In this document: one piece after another, positions 54,219 to 63,036 of the stretch
Numbering within the stretch: position 1 is the first letter of the stretch
Layout of the letters: the number at the start of each line of letters is the position of its first letter
Origin: Afifellaceae bacterium
GTDB lineage: Bacteria > Pseudomonadota > Alphaproteobacteria > Rhizobiales > Afifellaceae
Length of the DNA: 64,000 nt
Assembly: GCA_028281235.1 (NCBI GenBank)
Contig: JANQKG010000014.1
Location: 62,001 to 126,000, forward strand
Reading direction: 5' to 3'
Notes under the pieces: model-generated
Database searches by the model: none
What the model was told of the DNA's origin: nothing
The model's input: only the letters and a program-made list of their open reading frames with translations
Program-made: the position numbers and the translations under genes

Positions 54219-55215
54219 AAAGCCGCACGACCTCGCCGGTCGCCGCCGATTCCTCTGCCGCCAGCGCCGCTTCCACGGCGGCCATCGATTCCTCCGGCGT
54301 GATGATAGCCGGCGGCGTATTCGTCGCGCAGCATTGCGCGAAATAAGCGAACTCATCGCGCAGCGCGCCGCTCAGCCGGCCGTTGAGCACCGGCCAATAG
54401 GTCGTGTCGGGACTGCGGAACCCGTCCGCCGTCACGATGCCGATATTGGGGAACGTGTCCTGGATATGGATGAGGCCATCGGAACCGATGACGCTCATGC
54501 GCTCGTCAATGTCGAACGGCGTCTTCTCCGGCATGCACCACACCGTCTCCAGTGTCGCCGTCGCGCCGTTATCGAAGCGGTACATGGTCTGACCGATATC
54601 CGGATATTTCTTGCCGCGGAGATCGACCGTCTGCGCATAGGCGCTGACCACACGCGCGCCGGTGAACCAGAGCATCAGATCGGTATCGTGGATGGCATCG
54701 CCGATAATCGGCCCGATCTTGTTCAAAATCTCCGGCGTCCAGGCCGCAGGGATGTTGCGGCGCGAGCTCATGCACAGGACCTTGCCGATCGCGCCCGATG
54801 CGATCTGCTGGCGCGCGGCTGCATAGCGCGGATTGAAGCGGCAGATATGGCCGATCATCAGATGGCCTTTGGCTGTCTTGGCCGCGTCGCAGATTTTGCG
54901 GCAATCCTCCAGCGTGTGCGCCATCGGCTTTTCGAGGAACACGTGCTTCCCGGCATCCAGCGCCGCCAACGTCGGTTCGGTGTGCTGGTCCCACATGGTG
55001 ACGACACTGACGGCGTCGATATCGGGATTGGCGAGAAGCGCGTGATAATCCGTGTAGGTCTGAGCGATGTCGTATTTCCGCGCCAGCTCCTCCAGCCGCG
55101 ATTCCGTGCGCGTGCAAAGTGCTGCAAGCTCCAGCGCCGGATTTGCCTTGATGGCGTCGCAATGGATTTCTCCGAACCAGCCAAGGCCGATTACGCCGAT
55201 CCGCGTCCGCTCCAT
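54217..55215 (-). CDS. Gfo/Idh/MocA family oxidoreductase
   Basis: 332 residues. Rossmann motif IGVIGLGWFGEIH at the start, then the family signature HVFLEKPMAHTLEDC around residue 92-106, HICRFNPRYAAAR, and IIGDAIHDTDLMLWFTG with the catalytic His/Asp. NAD(P)-dependent oxidation or reduction of a sugar, cyclitol or sugar-like compound. It ends the minus-strand operon of the 54-60 kb cluster, 35 bases after the amidohydrolase gene. GGGAGGG precedes the ATG. Confidence 0.92.
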   Translation of the reverse strand: MERTRIGVIGLGWFGEIHCDAIKANPALELAALCTRTESRLEELARKYDIAQTYTDYHALLANPDIDAVSVVTMWDQHTEPTLAALDAGKHVFLEKPMAHTLEDCRKICDAAKTAKGHLMIGHICRFNPRYAAARQQIASGAIGKVLCMSSRRNIPAAWTPEILNKIGPIIGDAIHDTDLMLWFTGARVVSAYAQTVDLRGKKYPDIGQTMYRFDNGATATLETVWCMPEKTPFDIDERMSVIGSDGLIHIQDTFPNIGIVTADGFRSPDTTYWPVLNGRLSGALRDEFAYFAQCCATNTPPAIITPEESMAAVEAALAAEESAATGEVVRL

Positions 55216-55250
55216 GTTGCCCTCCCCTTTTTGCTAAGATGCCCCCCTGC

Positions 55251-56705
55251 CTACGTTCGCCTCAGAAATCGACCGGTACCGGCATGCGTCGGCTCTCCCT
55301 CACGCCAGGCAATTGCGCCATTGACCAGCACGCATGAAATTCCCGCCGCCGGCTGCTTGGGATCGTCATAGGTGGCACGGTCGATCACGCTGTCCGGGTC
55401 GAAGAGCACCAGGTCGGCGAACGCGCCCTGGCGCACCACGCCGCGATCCGTCAGCCCGAAATTCTCCGCCGACAGCCCGGTCATCTTGTGAACCGCCTCT
55501 TCCAGCGTGAAGAGCCCCTCCTCGCGGCACAGCCGGCCAAGCACGCGCGGGAACGTGCCCCATAGGCGCGGATGCGGATGGCTGTCATGCGGCAGGCCGT
55601 CGGAGCCGATCATGGTCGGCGGATAGGACACGATGCGGCGCATGTCCGCCTCGTCGATGAGGAAATAGATGGCCCCGGCCGGCGCCAGACGCCGCGCGGC
55701 ATCGGGCTGCGAGCAATTCCATTCCGCCGCCACATCGGCAAGGTCCCGGCCGTTCATCTCAGGATGCGGTACCGACCACGACACCATGGTGCGCACCTCC
55801 GGATCGACCCAATCGGGGTCAAGCACCGTGGAGCCGGCGGCGTAGGGATAGGCGTCGAGCGCCACGCGCTGCCGTCCGCGCGCCGCGTCGATGGCCTTCA
55901 GCGTTTCGCGGCTGCGCCCCCAATTCTTGGGCCCAGCGCATTTGTGATGGGAGATGACGATCGGCACCTGCGCCCGGTTCGCCGTCTCAAACGATTCGGC
56001 GAGCGAGTCGAGCACACCTTCATGCTCGTCGCGCATATGCGTGACATAGATGCCGCCCTTGTCGGACAGAAGCTCAGCCAGCGCCACGACTTCATCGATA
56101 TCGGCGGGGAAGTTGGTCTTGTAGTAGAGTCCTGTGGAGAAGCCGATCGCCCCGTCATCCAGACAATCGGCGAGGCGCTGCCGCATGATGTCGATCTCGT
56201 CCGCCTTTGCCTTACGACGGACATCGTCCAGGGCTCCGACGCGTAGCGTCGAATGACCAATCAGCATAGCGACGTTGATGCTCGGCCGCGCCGCGGCCAC
56301 CGCTTCGGCGTAATCCTTCAGTCTGGGAAAGCGGAATGCGGTCGGGTCGCCGTTACTGATCAGGTTGAGCGGCGGCGGCTGATCGTTGAGCGGCCCCGGC
56401 GCAAGGCTGATGCCACAATTGCCGGCGATCACCGTTGTGACGCCCTGGCTGACTTTGGCGCTCATGTCTGGGTCGACCAGGATGGCATTGTCATCATGCG
56501 TATGGACGTCGATGAAGCCGGGCGCGACAACCAGTCCGGCCGCATCGATCATTGTGGCGTCGTCGCCGCCGCCGATCTCTCCCGGCGCGGTGATGGCCGC
56601 AATCCGGTCGCTCTCAATCAGGATATCGGCGGCGCGTCGCGCGTCGCCCGTGCCGTCGATAAGCGTGGCCGCACGGATAAGCTGCCGGCCCGTGCCATTA
56701 GACAT
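55251..56705 (-). CDS. N-acyl-D-amino-acid deacylase-like amidohydrolase
   Basis: 484 residues. Metal motif PGFIDVHTHDDNAIL near residue 67, GVTTVIAGNCGIS (Cys ligand), FSTGLYYKTNF with the lysine/tyrosine region, THMRDEHEGV, IVISHHKC and IGSDGLPHDSHPHPRLWGTF are the D-aminoacylase signatures. These enzymes remove acyl groups from N-acyl-D-amino acids; relatives act on other N-acyl compounds or dipeptides. The ATG at 56705 has AGGTGG 6 bases upstream. Directly after the RpiR gene by 10 bases. Confidence 0.92.
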   Translation of the reverse strand: MSNGTGRQLIRAATLIDGTGDARRAADILIESDRIAAITAPGEIGGGDDATMIDAAGLVVAPGFIDVHTHDDNAILVDPDMSAKVSQGVTTVIAGNCGISLAPGPLNDQPPPLNLISNGDPTAFRFPRLKDYAEAVAAARPSINVAMLIGHSTLRVGALDDVRRKAKADEIDIMRQRLADCLDDGAIGFSTGLYYKTNFPADIDEVVALAELLSDKGGIYVTHMRDEHEGVLDSLAESFETANRAQVPIVISHHKCAGPKNWGRSRETLKAIDAARGRQRVALDAYPYAAGSTVLDPDWVDPEVRTMVSWSVPHPEMNGRDLADVAAEWNCSQPDAARRLAPAGAIYFLIDEADMRRIVSYPPTMIGSDGLPHDSHPHPRLWGTFPRVLGRLCREEGLFTLEEAVHKMTGLSAENFGLTDRGVVRQGAFADLVLFDPDSVIDRATYDDPKQPAAGISCVLVNGAIAWREGEPTHAGTGRFLRRT

Positions 56706-56715
56706 CGCCCCCACC

Positions 56716-57693
56716 TCAATCCCCCAAAGGTTCCAGCACCTCGCCCTCCCGGAAATTTAGGAGGTTGTATTTTATGCGGCGGAGCGTCTCCTGAGCCTCC
56801 AGACCCAGCGCATAGCCGCAGCCCGTTGCGATCAGATCGACGATCGCCAGGAACGCGTAGCGCGAGGCGGTCGGCTTCAGCACATTGGAGAGTTCCGGCA
56901 CATCCACCGTCACCGCAATGTCGGCGGCCTCAGCAAGCTCCGATTCCGGCCGTGTGATCGCCACCACCTTGGCGTGGTATTGCTGAGCCAGGCGAACCGG
57001 GCCGAGAACTTCCTGCGTGCGCCCCGTGGCGGAGATGGCAATGACGGCGTCACCCGCGCCGAGTGCCGATGCCGCCATGCGCATCAGATAGACGTCGGAA
57101 TAGGCCGTCACATCTATGCCGTAGCGAAAGAGCCGATATTGCGTATCCTGGGCGATGGCCGTTGAGCCGCCGCCGACGCCGAAGACGATCACGCGGTTTG
57201 CCGATGCAATCAGGGAGACGGCGTCGCGCAGACGCGCCTCGTCGAGCTGCGACTCAGCCAAATCGAGTGCTGCGCGTGCCTGGTCGAAGACGAGGTCCGC
57301 ATAAGGAAGCCCGGAGCGCACCTGATCGGGAAGCGCCGGCGGACGGCCGAGATACATGGAGCCGACAATCAGGCTCTGGCCAAGCTTCATCTTGAAGTCG
57401 CGGACACCGGCGCAGCCCACAGCGCGCGAGAAACGCGTCACAGTCGGCTGGCTGACGCGGGCGCGGTCAGCGAGCTCCGCATTGCTGGCGCGCACGGCGA
57501 ACTCGATGTCATCCAGCACGGCATCGGCGACGCGCCGCTCCGCCGGCCTCAGCTCGCCGCGAACGTCCTTGATGCGCGAGATCAGATCGACCGCATCCGC
57601 GCGGTCCTTGACGGACATCTGTGTGCGCTGCTTGACCGGCTCTTCTCCCGCCGGAATCGCCGCACGCGCGACATCGGCGTCACGCAAGGTCAA
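56716..57693 (-). CDS. RpiR/MurR family transcriptional regulator
   Basis: 325 residues. The N-terminal HTH_6 domain (ELRPAERRVADAVLDDIEFA and VSQPTVTRFSRAVGCAGVRDF) is joined to a SIS sugar-phosphate-binding domain (VIFGVGGGSTAIAQDTQYRL and ISATGRTQEVL). Regulators of this family respond to phosphosugars or amino sugar phosphates. The start is the TTG at 57693: it overlaps the SDR stop as TTGA and has GGAGG 5 bases upstream. It sits inside the operon it probably controls. Confidence 0.91.
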   Translation of the reverse strand: MTLRDADVARAAIPAGEEPVKQRTQMSVKDRADAVDLISRIKDVRGELRPAERRVADAVLDDIEFAVRASNAELADRARVSQPTVTRFSRAVGCAGVRDFKMKLGQSLIVGSMYLGRPPALPDQVRSGLPYADLVFDQARAALDLAESQLDEARLRDAVSLIASANRVIVFGVGGGSTAIAQDTQYRLFRYGIDVTAYSDVYLMRMAASALGAGDAVIAISATGRTQEVLGPVRLAQQYHAKVVAITRPESELAEAADIAVTVDVPELSNVLKPTASRYAFLAIVDLIATGCGYALGLEAQETLRRIKYNLLNFREGEVLEPLGD

Positions 57694-58478
57694 AACTCCT
57701 CCAAGGTGAGATTGCGGGTCATCACGCGATTGCCTGCCATCAGCCCGCAATCGACTGGAAGCGCCACGCCGGTGATTGCCGAGGCGTCGTCGGAGGCGAG
57801 GAACAAAGCGACCTTGGCGATCTCCGCCGGCTCCGCGACGCGTCGCAGCGGATACCATTGCTCCAGCTCTTTGAGGACTTCCGGATTTCGTTCAATGCGA
57901 TGGTCCCAGATCGGCGTGCGCACGGTCCCCGGACAAATCGCGTTGGTGCGGATGTTGAAGCGGCCATGCTCCATGGCGAGCGCCTTGGTGAGGTTGATCA
58001 TCCCCGCCTTGGCGGCGCTGTAGGCCGGGTCGCCGAACGCAACGAGGCCGTTGACGGACGCGACATTGACGATCGCCCCGGCCTTCGCCGCTTTCATGTC
58101 GGGCAGCACCGCGTGCACGCAATTGAAGGCACCGTTGAGATTGCTGTCCATATCGGCGCGCCACGTCTCCGGCGTGGATTGCTCCAATGTCGCGCGCGAC
58201 GAGAAGCCGGCATTGTTGATGAGAACGGCGATGGGTCCAAGCGCCTGGCGAAAGCTCTCTACAGCCTGCGCCACCCGCGCCGCATCGGCGATATCGGCCA
58301 CCTCACCACGCGCGGCAATACCCTTCTCCGCCAGACCCGTCGCCAAAGCGGTGACGTCGTCCTTTTTGTCGAGCGCTGCGATCTTGGCCCCGGCGTCGCT
58401 GAAGCAACGCACAAGCTCCTGGCCAATTCCGCCGGCCGCGCCGGTGATCATCACCACTTTGCCGGTTAAATCGCTCAT
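57690..58478 (-). CDS. SDR family oxidoreductase
   Basis: 262 residues. ITGAAGGIGQELV, an Asp-containing ALDKKDD stretch after beta-2 (NAD preference), NNAG, and the active site VNVASVNGLVAFGDPAYSAAKAG. Classical short-chain dehydrogenase; the substrate is most likely a hydroxyl group of the compound degraded by the cluster. The ATG at 58478 overlaps the upstream stop as ATGA. Confidence 0.9.
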   Translation of the reverse strand: MSDLTGKVVMITGAAGGIGQELVRCFSDAGAKIAALDKKDDVTALATGLAEKGIAARGEVADIADAARVAQAVESFRQALGPIAVLINNAGFSSRATLEQSTPETWRADMDSNLNGAFNCVHAVLPDMKAAKAGAIVNVASVNGLVAFGDPAYSAAKAGMINLTKALAMEHGRFNIRTNAICPGTVRTPIWDHRIERNPEVLKELEQWYPLRRVAEPAEIAKVALFLASDDASAITGVALPVDCGLMAGNRVMTRNLTLEEF

Positions 58479-59662
58479 GACGCCCCCCCCAAGCCGGCAA
58501 GCGCTGCAGCCATCCAATCCAGGCTCGCCTTCCGCAGATGTCCGTAATTGTAGAACGCAATGTCATCGATCCCGGCCGCCGCCAGCGACGTCACCGCATC
58601 GGCGACCGCTCCAGCGCTTTCAAGGTCGGGGAAGCCCGGGCGCAAGATGCCACCAAGCTTGCCCTTCCTGCCGACACGGCGGGCGACATCGAGATGGTCG
58701 CTTCTGATGCGCGCCGGGCTCGGCTCGTAGAAGCACACGTCGATGCGGTCGGCGACCTCAGCCAACGCGCCGAGGTCGGTGCCTTCGTACCATGCGCCGC
58801 CCGTCGGCCGCGCAACGGACGGGATGATCGCCACGCCGACATCCTTGCGCACCGCCTCCCGGATCTCGCTAACCAGGCTGGTGACGATATCGCACCGCCA
58901 GCGCAGAAACGCGCCAAGGTCGGCGTCGAGCACCACGTCGGCCAGAAAGAAGGCCGCCGCCATGTCGTCGGGATGGTCAAGGTCGGAGGAAAGATAGCCG
59001 TTCACGGCGTCGCGCACGCGGCCGCCTAACCCGTCTGCGTCAATGCCCGCGGCCTGCGCGCCGGCGCGGCAATGCTCGCAAAAACAAAGCCCGAGGAGGT
59101 TGTTCAGCCAAACATTCTGGCGCACCAGTGCGAATTCGTGGTGAAAGCCATGGACGTAGGGCAGAAAGCCCGGCGTCTCCAAAGCGATGGTGCCGACATC
59201 GTAGGATTGCGTGACATCGGCGCAGAGGGCGACGGCATATTCGCGCGCTGCCGGCGAAGCAGGGCAAAGGCTGTAGATGTAGCGGTCGCCGAATGCGTTC
59301 TCCACGCTCGCCCGCGGATAGGCAGAGCCGAGGCGCGTATTGTGCAGCAGCACAAGCCACGCATTCACCTTGATGTCTTGCCGCGTACACAACGTGGCCA
59401 GCACGTCGGTCTCGGCGAGCAGATGGTTCTCGACGGGCTTGATCTCGCCGTAGCGCGACGGATCGGTGCGGAAATAGGCCGTGCCGTCTTCAGGAAAATA
59501 GACCCGCCCATTTTGGCCATGCGGCCGCAGGAACTTGCCGGCGTGATACGCCCCGGCCATCGTGGCGGTGTTGATGTTCAGCGATTTGAAGCTGTCGATC
59601 GCGGCGTCGACACCTTGCTCCGCAATGTCCCAAGCGTAGCAAAGTAGCGCCCGTTCGCCCAT
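58475..59662 (-). CDS. Uncharacterised TIM-barrel, glycoside-hydrolase-like protein
   Basis: 395 residues; I do not recognise a named family with certainty. The pattern of beta-strands (KVNAWLVLLHN, GTIALETPGF, VGVAIIPSVARP, RIDVCFYEPS, DIAFYNYGH) suggests a TIM barrel of the kind seen in family 10-like or amylase-like hydrolases. LCFCEHCRAG holds Cys193, Cys195 and Cys198, a CxCxxC motif also seen in uncharacterised GH-like proteins; Glu162 in ALETPGF is a possible catalytic acid. There is no signal peptide, so it acts in the cytoplasm. First gene of the minus-strand operon, coupled to the SDR by ATGA. Function unknown. Confidence 0.75.
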   Translation of the reverse strand: MGERALLCYAWDIAEQGVDAAIDSFKSLNINTATMAGAYHAGKFLRPHGQNGRVYFPEDGTAYFRTDPSRYGEIKPVENHLLAETDVLATLCTRQDIKVNAWLVLLHNTRLGSAYPRASVENAFGDRYIYSLCPASPAAREYAVALCADVTQSYDVGTIALETPGFLPYVHGFHHEFALVRQNVWLNNLLGLCFCEHCRAGAQAAGIDADGLGGRVRDAVNGYLSSDLDHPDDMAAAFFLADVVLDADLGAFLRWRCDIVTSLVSEIREAVRKDVGVAIIPSVARPTGGAWYEGTDLGALAEVADRIDVCFYEPSPARIRSDHLDVARRVGRKGKLGGILRPGFPDLESAGAVADAVTSLAAAGIDDIAFYNYGHLRKASLDWMAAALAGLGGAS

Positions 59663-59947
59663 TTCCTCACCATCGTTGTGCCGCTTTCTGTGGCGGTCGA
59701 TCGTGTAAGATTCTTACATGAATTGCACCAGCCTGTCCAAGCGGCACAGAAGCCGTAGCTGCGACACGTCGCTTGCCAAGACATCGCTCGTGGAAGATAC
59801 TTACAAAAACAAGCAGCGTCGTCTGGGTCCATCCCTCACGCGGAATGGCGCCCTGGCGACGAGGCTTCAGGGTGGGGAGGATGGTGTGACGCTGGGCGAA
59901 CCTCGAGGCGACGCAGAGCGCTGTCGGCTTGCGGGCTGGCATGACGG
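59663..59947. promoter_or_regulatory. Divergent promoter region of the 54-64 kb cluster
   Basis: 285 bases between the starts of the two divergent operons. It is less GC-rich than the flanking genes around 59690-59815 (for example TGTAAGATTCTTACATG at 59703-59719, a palindrome TGTAAGA-TTCTTACA, and a second TACTTACAAAAAC at 59798-59810). The palindrome is a plausible binding site for the RpiR regulator. Confidence 0.6.
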
Positions 59948-60802
59948 ATGCCGGCAACCATGACGCCGACTGCAGCGTCGAAGCCCAAACTCGTTGTCGA
60001 CCGGGCGAGCAAATATTACGACACCAAGTCGGGACCGCTGCACGCGCTCGACAATTATTCCATGTCGGTGGAGGACGGCGAGTTCGCGTGCGTCGTCGGC
60101 CCGTCGGGTTGCGGCAAGACCACGCTGCTTTGGTCGGTCGCCGGTTTGCATTCGCTGACGTCCGGCACCGTCACGCTTGACGGGCAGCCCGTCACCGAAC
60201 CGCACCCCCAAATCGGCATGGTGTTTCAGGAAGCCAATCTCCTGCCGTGGCGGAACCTGACGAAGAACATCCACCTGCCGTTTGAGATCAAGGGCATCCC
60301 GCCGGACGAAGCCCATATCGAGAAGCTGCTCGATCGCGTCGGGCTGGTCGGCTTCGGCAACAAATTCCCCCGCGAATTGTCCGGCGGCATGCAGCAGCGC
60401 GCGGCGATCGTGCGCGCTTTGTCGTTCAATCCTTCCGTTCTCCTGATGGACGAGCCCTTCGGCGCGCTCGATGCTTTCACGCGCGACGAGATGAATCTGC
60501 TCGTTGAGGAAATCTGGCTGGAGACACGCAAGACCATAATCTTCATCACCCACAACATCGCGGAAGCCGTGTTCTTGTCCGACCGCGTATTCGTGATGGC
60601 GGCGCGGCCGGGACGCTTGGTGAAGACGTTCGACATACCGTTTCCACGCCCGCGTTCGCTCGATATCATGACGACGCGCGAGGTGTTCGATCTGGTGAAC
60701 GAGATCAAGGCGGAGATTGAGCACCGCCCGAACGCGCCGGCCGCACCCGGCGCGGGAGAGACACCGCAGCAAGAGAGCGTCATGGAGCAGGCGAATGGTT
60801 GA
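59948..60802 (+). CDS. ABC transporter ATP-binding protein, NitT/TauT type
   Basis: 284 residues. Walker A GPSGCGKTTLLWSVAG, Q-loop VFQEANLLPWRNL, signature LSGGMQQRAAIVRAL, Walker B LLMDEPFGALDA and FITHNIAEAVFLSDRVFVM. The Q-loop and the R-D-E segment after Walker B are typical of nitrate/sulphonate/taurine importers. Start at the ATG at 59948; a second ATG at 59960 is also possible. Confidence 0.93.
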   Translation: MPATMTPTAASKPKLVVDRASKYYDTKSGPLHALDNYSMSVEDGEFACVVGPSGCGKTTLLWSVAGLHSLTSGTVTLDGQPVTEPHPQIGMVFQEANLLPWRNLTKNIHLPFEIKGIPPDEAHIEKLLDRVGLVGFGNKFPRELSGGMQQRAAIVRALSFNPSVLLMDEPFGALDAFTRDEMNLLVEEIWLETRKTIIFITHNIAEAVFLSDRVFVMAARPGRLVKTFDIPFPRPRSLDIMTTREVFDLVNEIKAEIEHRPNAPAAPGAGETPQQESVMEQANG

Positions 60803-61652
60803 CCGGGAGCTCGGAGACCGCATCCCGACCTTCGGGGACGCCAAGCCGACGAACGACCAGAGCATCGGCGTCACCAATCTCTCCGCGTTCAAAGGCAGCG
60901 CCGAGAAGAAGTCTGCGCAGGAGATCGCCGCGATCATAGCCGTTGCCGCCATCATTGTCGGCGGCGGCGAGTTCCTGCTGCGCTTCTTTGAAGTGCCGCA
61001 ATTCGTCATGCCGCCGCCCAGCGCGATCCTGACGTCGCTGGTCGTCGATTTCGGCTTCATCGCTCCGCATCTCGGCCACACGCTCGTGGAGCTCTTCTCC
61101 GGCTATGCGATCGGCGCCTCTATCGGGTTGATCCTGGCGGCCGTCATCACGCAATTCCCCTTCGCGGAAAAGATCATCGCACCCTACATCCTGATGCTGG
61201 TGACCACACCGATGCTGGCGCTGGTGCCGCTCCTGATCCTGAATTTCGGCTTCGGCTACACGCCGCGCATCATCGCCGTGGCGCTCGCATCAGGGCCGAT
61301 GGTGATGATCAACGCCGCCACCGGTTTCCGCCGCGTCGACCTTGCAAAGATCGCGCTCGCCCGCTCCTTCGGCGCCAGCACGTTTCAGATCTTCATGAAG
61401 ATCCGCGTGCCCATGGCCATGCCGATGATCATTGTCGGCCTGATGATCGGTGCGATCTTCGGACTGCTCACCGCCGTCGGGGCTGAGATGGTCGGCGGCG
61501 GCTTCGGTCTCGGCAACCGGCTGACCACCTACTCCGCCACCATCCAGATGCCGCAATTCTTTGCGGTCATTCTCATCCTGTCGACGCTTGGGATTCTCAT
61601 CTACGTGGCGTTCTTCCTGATCGGCAAGAAATGGGCGGGGTGGGAATCGTAG
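60795..61652 (+). CDS. ABC transporter permease, NitT/TauT type
   Basis: 285 residues with about six helices after a polar 45-residue N-terminus. FVMPPPSAILTSL, the coupling stretch ALARSFGASTFQIFMKIRVP and GLLTAVGAEMVGGGFGLG are standard for the SsuC/TauC permease family. The ATG overlaps the ATPase gene by 8 bases. Confidence 0.93.
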   Translation: MVDRELGDRIPTFGDAKPTNDQSIGVTNLSAFKGSAEKKSAQEIAAIIAVAAIIVGGGEFLLRFFEVPQFVMPPPSAILTSLVVDFGFIAPHLGHTLVELFSGYAIGASIGLILAAVITQFPFAEKIIAPYILMLVTTPMLALVPLLILNFGFGYTPRIIAVALASGPMVMINAATGFRRVDLAKIALARSFGASTFQIFMKIRVPMAMPMIIVGLMIGAIFGLLTAVGAEMVGGGFGLGNRLTTYSATIQMPQFFAVILILSTLGILIYVAFFLIGKKWAGWES

Positions 61653-61717
61653 GAGCGAAACGACGCGGCTGAACCGCGCAAACACAACCAAGACCAAACA
61701 GCACAAGGGAGGGAGCC

Positions 61718-62896
61718 TTGAGCAAGAATGAAATCAAGACGAATGGTCCGCTGTCGATGGACCGCCGCTACTTTCTGAAGGTAACGGGTGCCGGCGCCGT
61801 AACGATGTCCGCTCTTGGCGGCGCGTCGCTTATGTCGCCGGCAAATGCATCGGTCGCATCGGGTTCCGTCACCTGGATCTCACCACGCGGCACGCTGGAG
61901 GTGATGGACGACTATCCGTACTGGATCGGCAAGGAGCTGGGCTATTTCGATGGCCTCGACACCAAGCTCGAACCCGGCCCCTCCGACGGCACGGCGACGG
62001 TGAAATTCGTCGCGCTCAGCCAAGCGGACATGGGCTATCCCTCGCCCGGCGTGTTCTCCTTCGCCATTGAGAATGACATGGACCTTCTGTCGGTGTTCAA
62101 CATGGGCGCCGTCGACGTGTTCGACTTCGCGTTCCGCCCGGGCGAAGGCTTCACCGACCTCAAGAACCTGGAAGGCAAGACCATCCTGCTCGGCTCCGCT
62201 GCCTGGCAGGCAATCACCGACCCGATGCTGGCCGCCGCCGGCGTCGATATCTCCAAGGTCACCTATCTGGAGGGCGGCTGGCCGCAATGGGGCACGCTTC
62301 TGACCCAGGGACAAGGCGACGCCGCTTTGGCCTGGGAGGGTCTGCGCGCCGACTGGCAGGGCAAAGGCCTGGAGCTTGAATATTGGCGCGGCGCGGACTT
62401 CTCCAACTTCCCGGCGAACTCATTCGTCGTCCGCCGCGCTGACGTGGAAGACGACGCGTCTCGAGCTGTGCTGGAGAAATATCTGCGCGGCTGGGCGATG
62501 GGCCTGGAGTTCGGTCACATCAATCCGCGCGGTGCGGCCGATGCCGTCTTCAAGGAGTTCCCCGAGCTGAAGCGGACCGTCGGCACCGATCTCGGCGTGG
62601 AGCAATTGGTGCAGCTCGCGCGGGTCTTCCGCGGCAACATGGAAGAGCGTGAAGGCTGGGGCTGGCATGACTTCGCCAAGTGGGAGCTCTTCTTCAAGAC
62701 GCTCGCCGATATCGGACAGACGAAGTCGCTGGTGGATGCGTCGACCTATCTCACCAATGATCTGATCGGCCCGGCCAACGACTTCGACAAGGCCAAGGTG
62801 GCGGCCGACGCAGAAGCCTATGAGCTCAGCGAAGATGTCGCCGCCGTGGATATGGCCGCGATCGAGGGCCGCTTCCTCGACAACGTCATTCGCTGA
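61718..62896 (+). CDS. ABC transporter substrate-binding protein, NitT/TauT type, Tat signal
   Basis: 392 residues. A Tat-type signal (MDRRYFLKVTGAGAVTMSAL) is followed by a NMT1/SsuA-like binding domain: DDYPYWIGKELGYFDGLDTK, PGPSDGTATVKFVALSQADMG and LEGKTILLGSAAWQ. Ligand unknown; members bind sulphonates, pyrimidine precursors, opines and others. TTG at 61718 with GGGAGGG just upstream is taken as start; the ATG at 61757 begins exactly at the Tat motif and is an alternative. Third gene of the transporter. Confidence 0.91.
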   Translation: MSKNEIKTNGPLSMDRRYFLKVTGAGAVTMSALGGASLMSPANASVASGSVTWISPRGTLEVMDDYPYWIGKELGYFDGLDTKLEPGPSDGTATVKFVALSQADMGYPSPGVFSFAIENDMDLLSVFNMGAVDVFDFAFRPGEGFTDLKNLEGKTILLGSAAWQAITDPMLAAAGVDISKVTYLEGGWPQWGTLLTQGQGDAALAWEGLRADWQGKGLELEYWRGADFSNFPANSFVVRRADVEDDASRAVLEKYLRGWAMGLEFGHINPRGAADAVFKEFPELKRTVGTDLGVEQLVQLARVFRGNMEEREGWGWHDFAKWELFFKTLADIGQTKSLVDASTYLTNDLIGPANDFDKAKVAADAEAYELSEDVAAVDMAAIEGRFLDNVIR

Positions 62897-63036
62897 CCTG
62901 ACAATGCGGCGGCGGGCACGTTTGCTCGCCGCCGCTTAGAGCGCCGGGCGAAACCGGCCAGGACAAGCCGCGGGCGCGTGCTCTCATGATCAACGGAGGG
63001 CCGAGCCACGCCCGCGGGAAGCTGGAGGAGGATGTA

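Noticed and set aside
54136..55371. A 411-codon plus-strand frame opposite the Gfo/Idh gene
   Set aside because: Arg/His/Ala-rich antisense composition and it begins inside a palindromic repeat.
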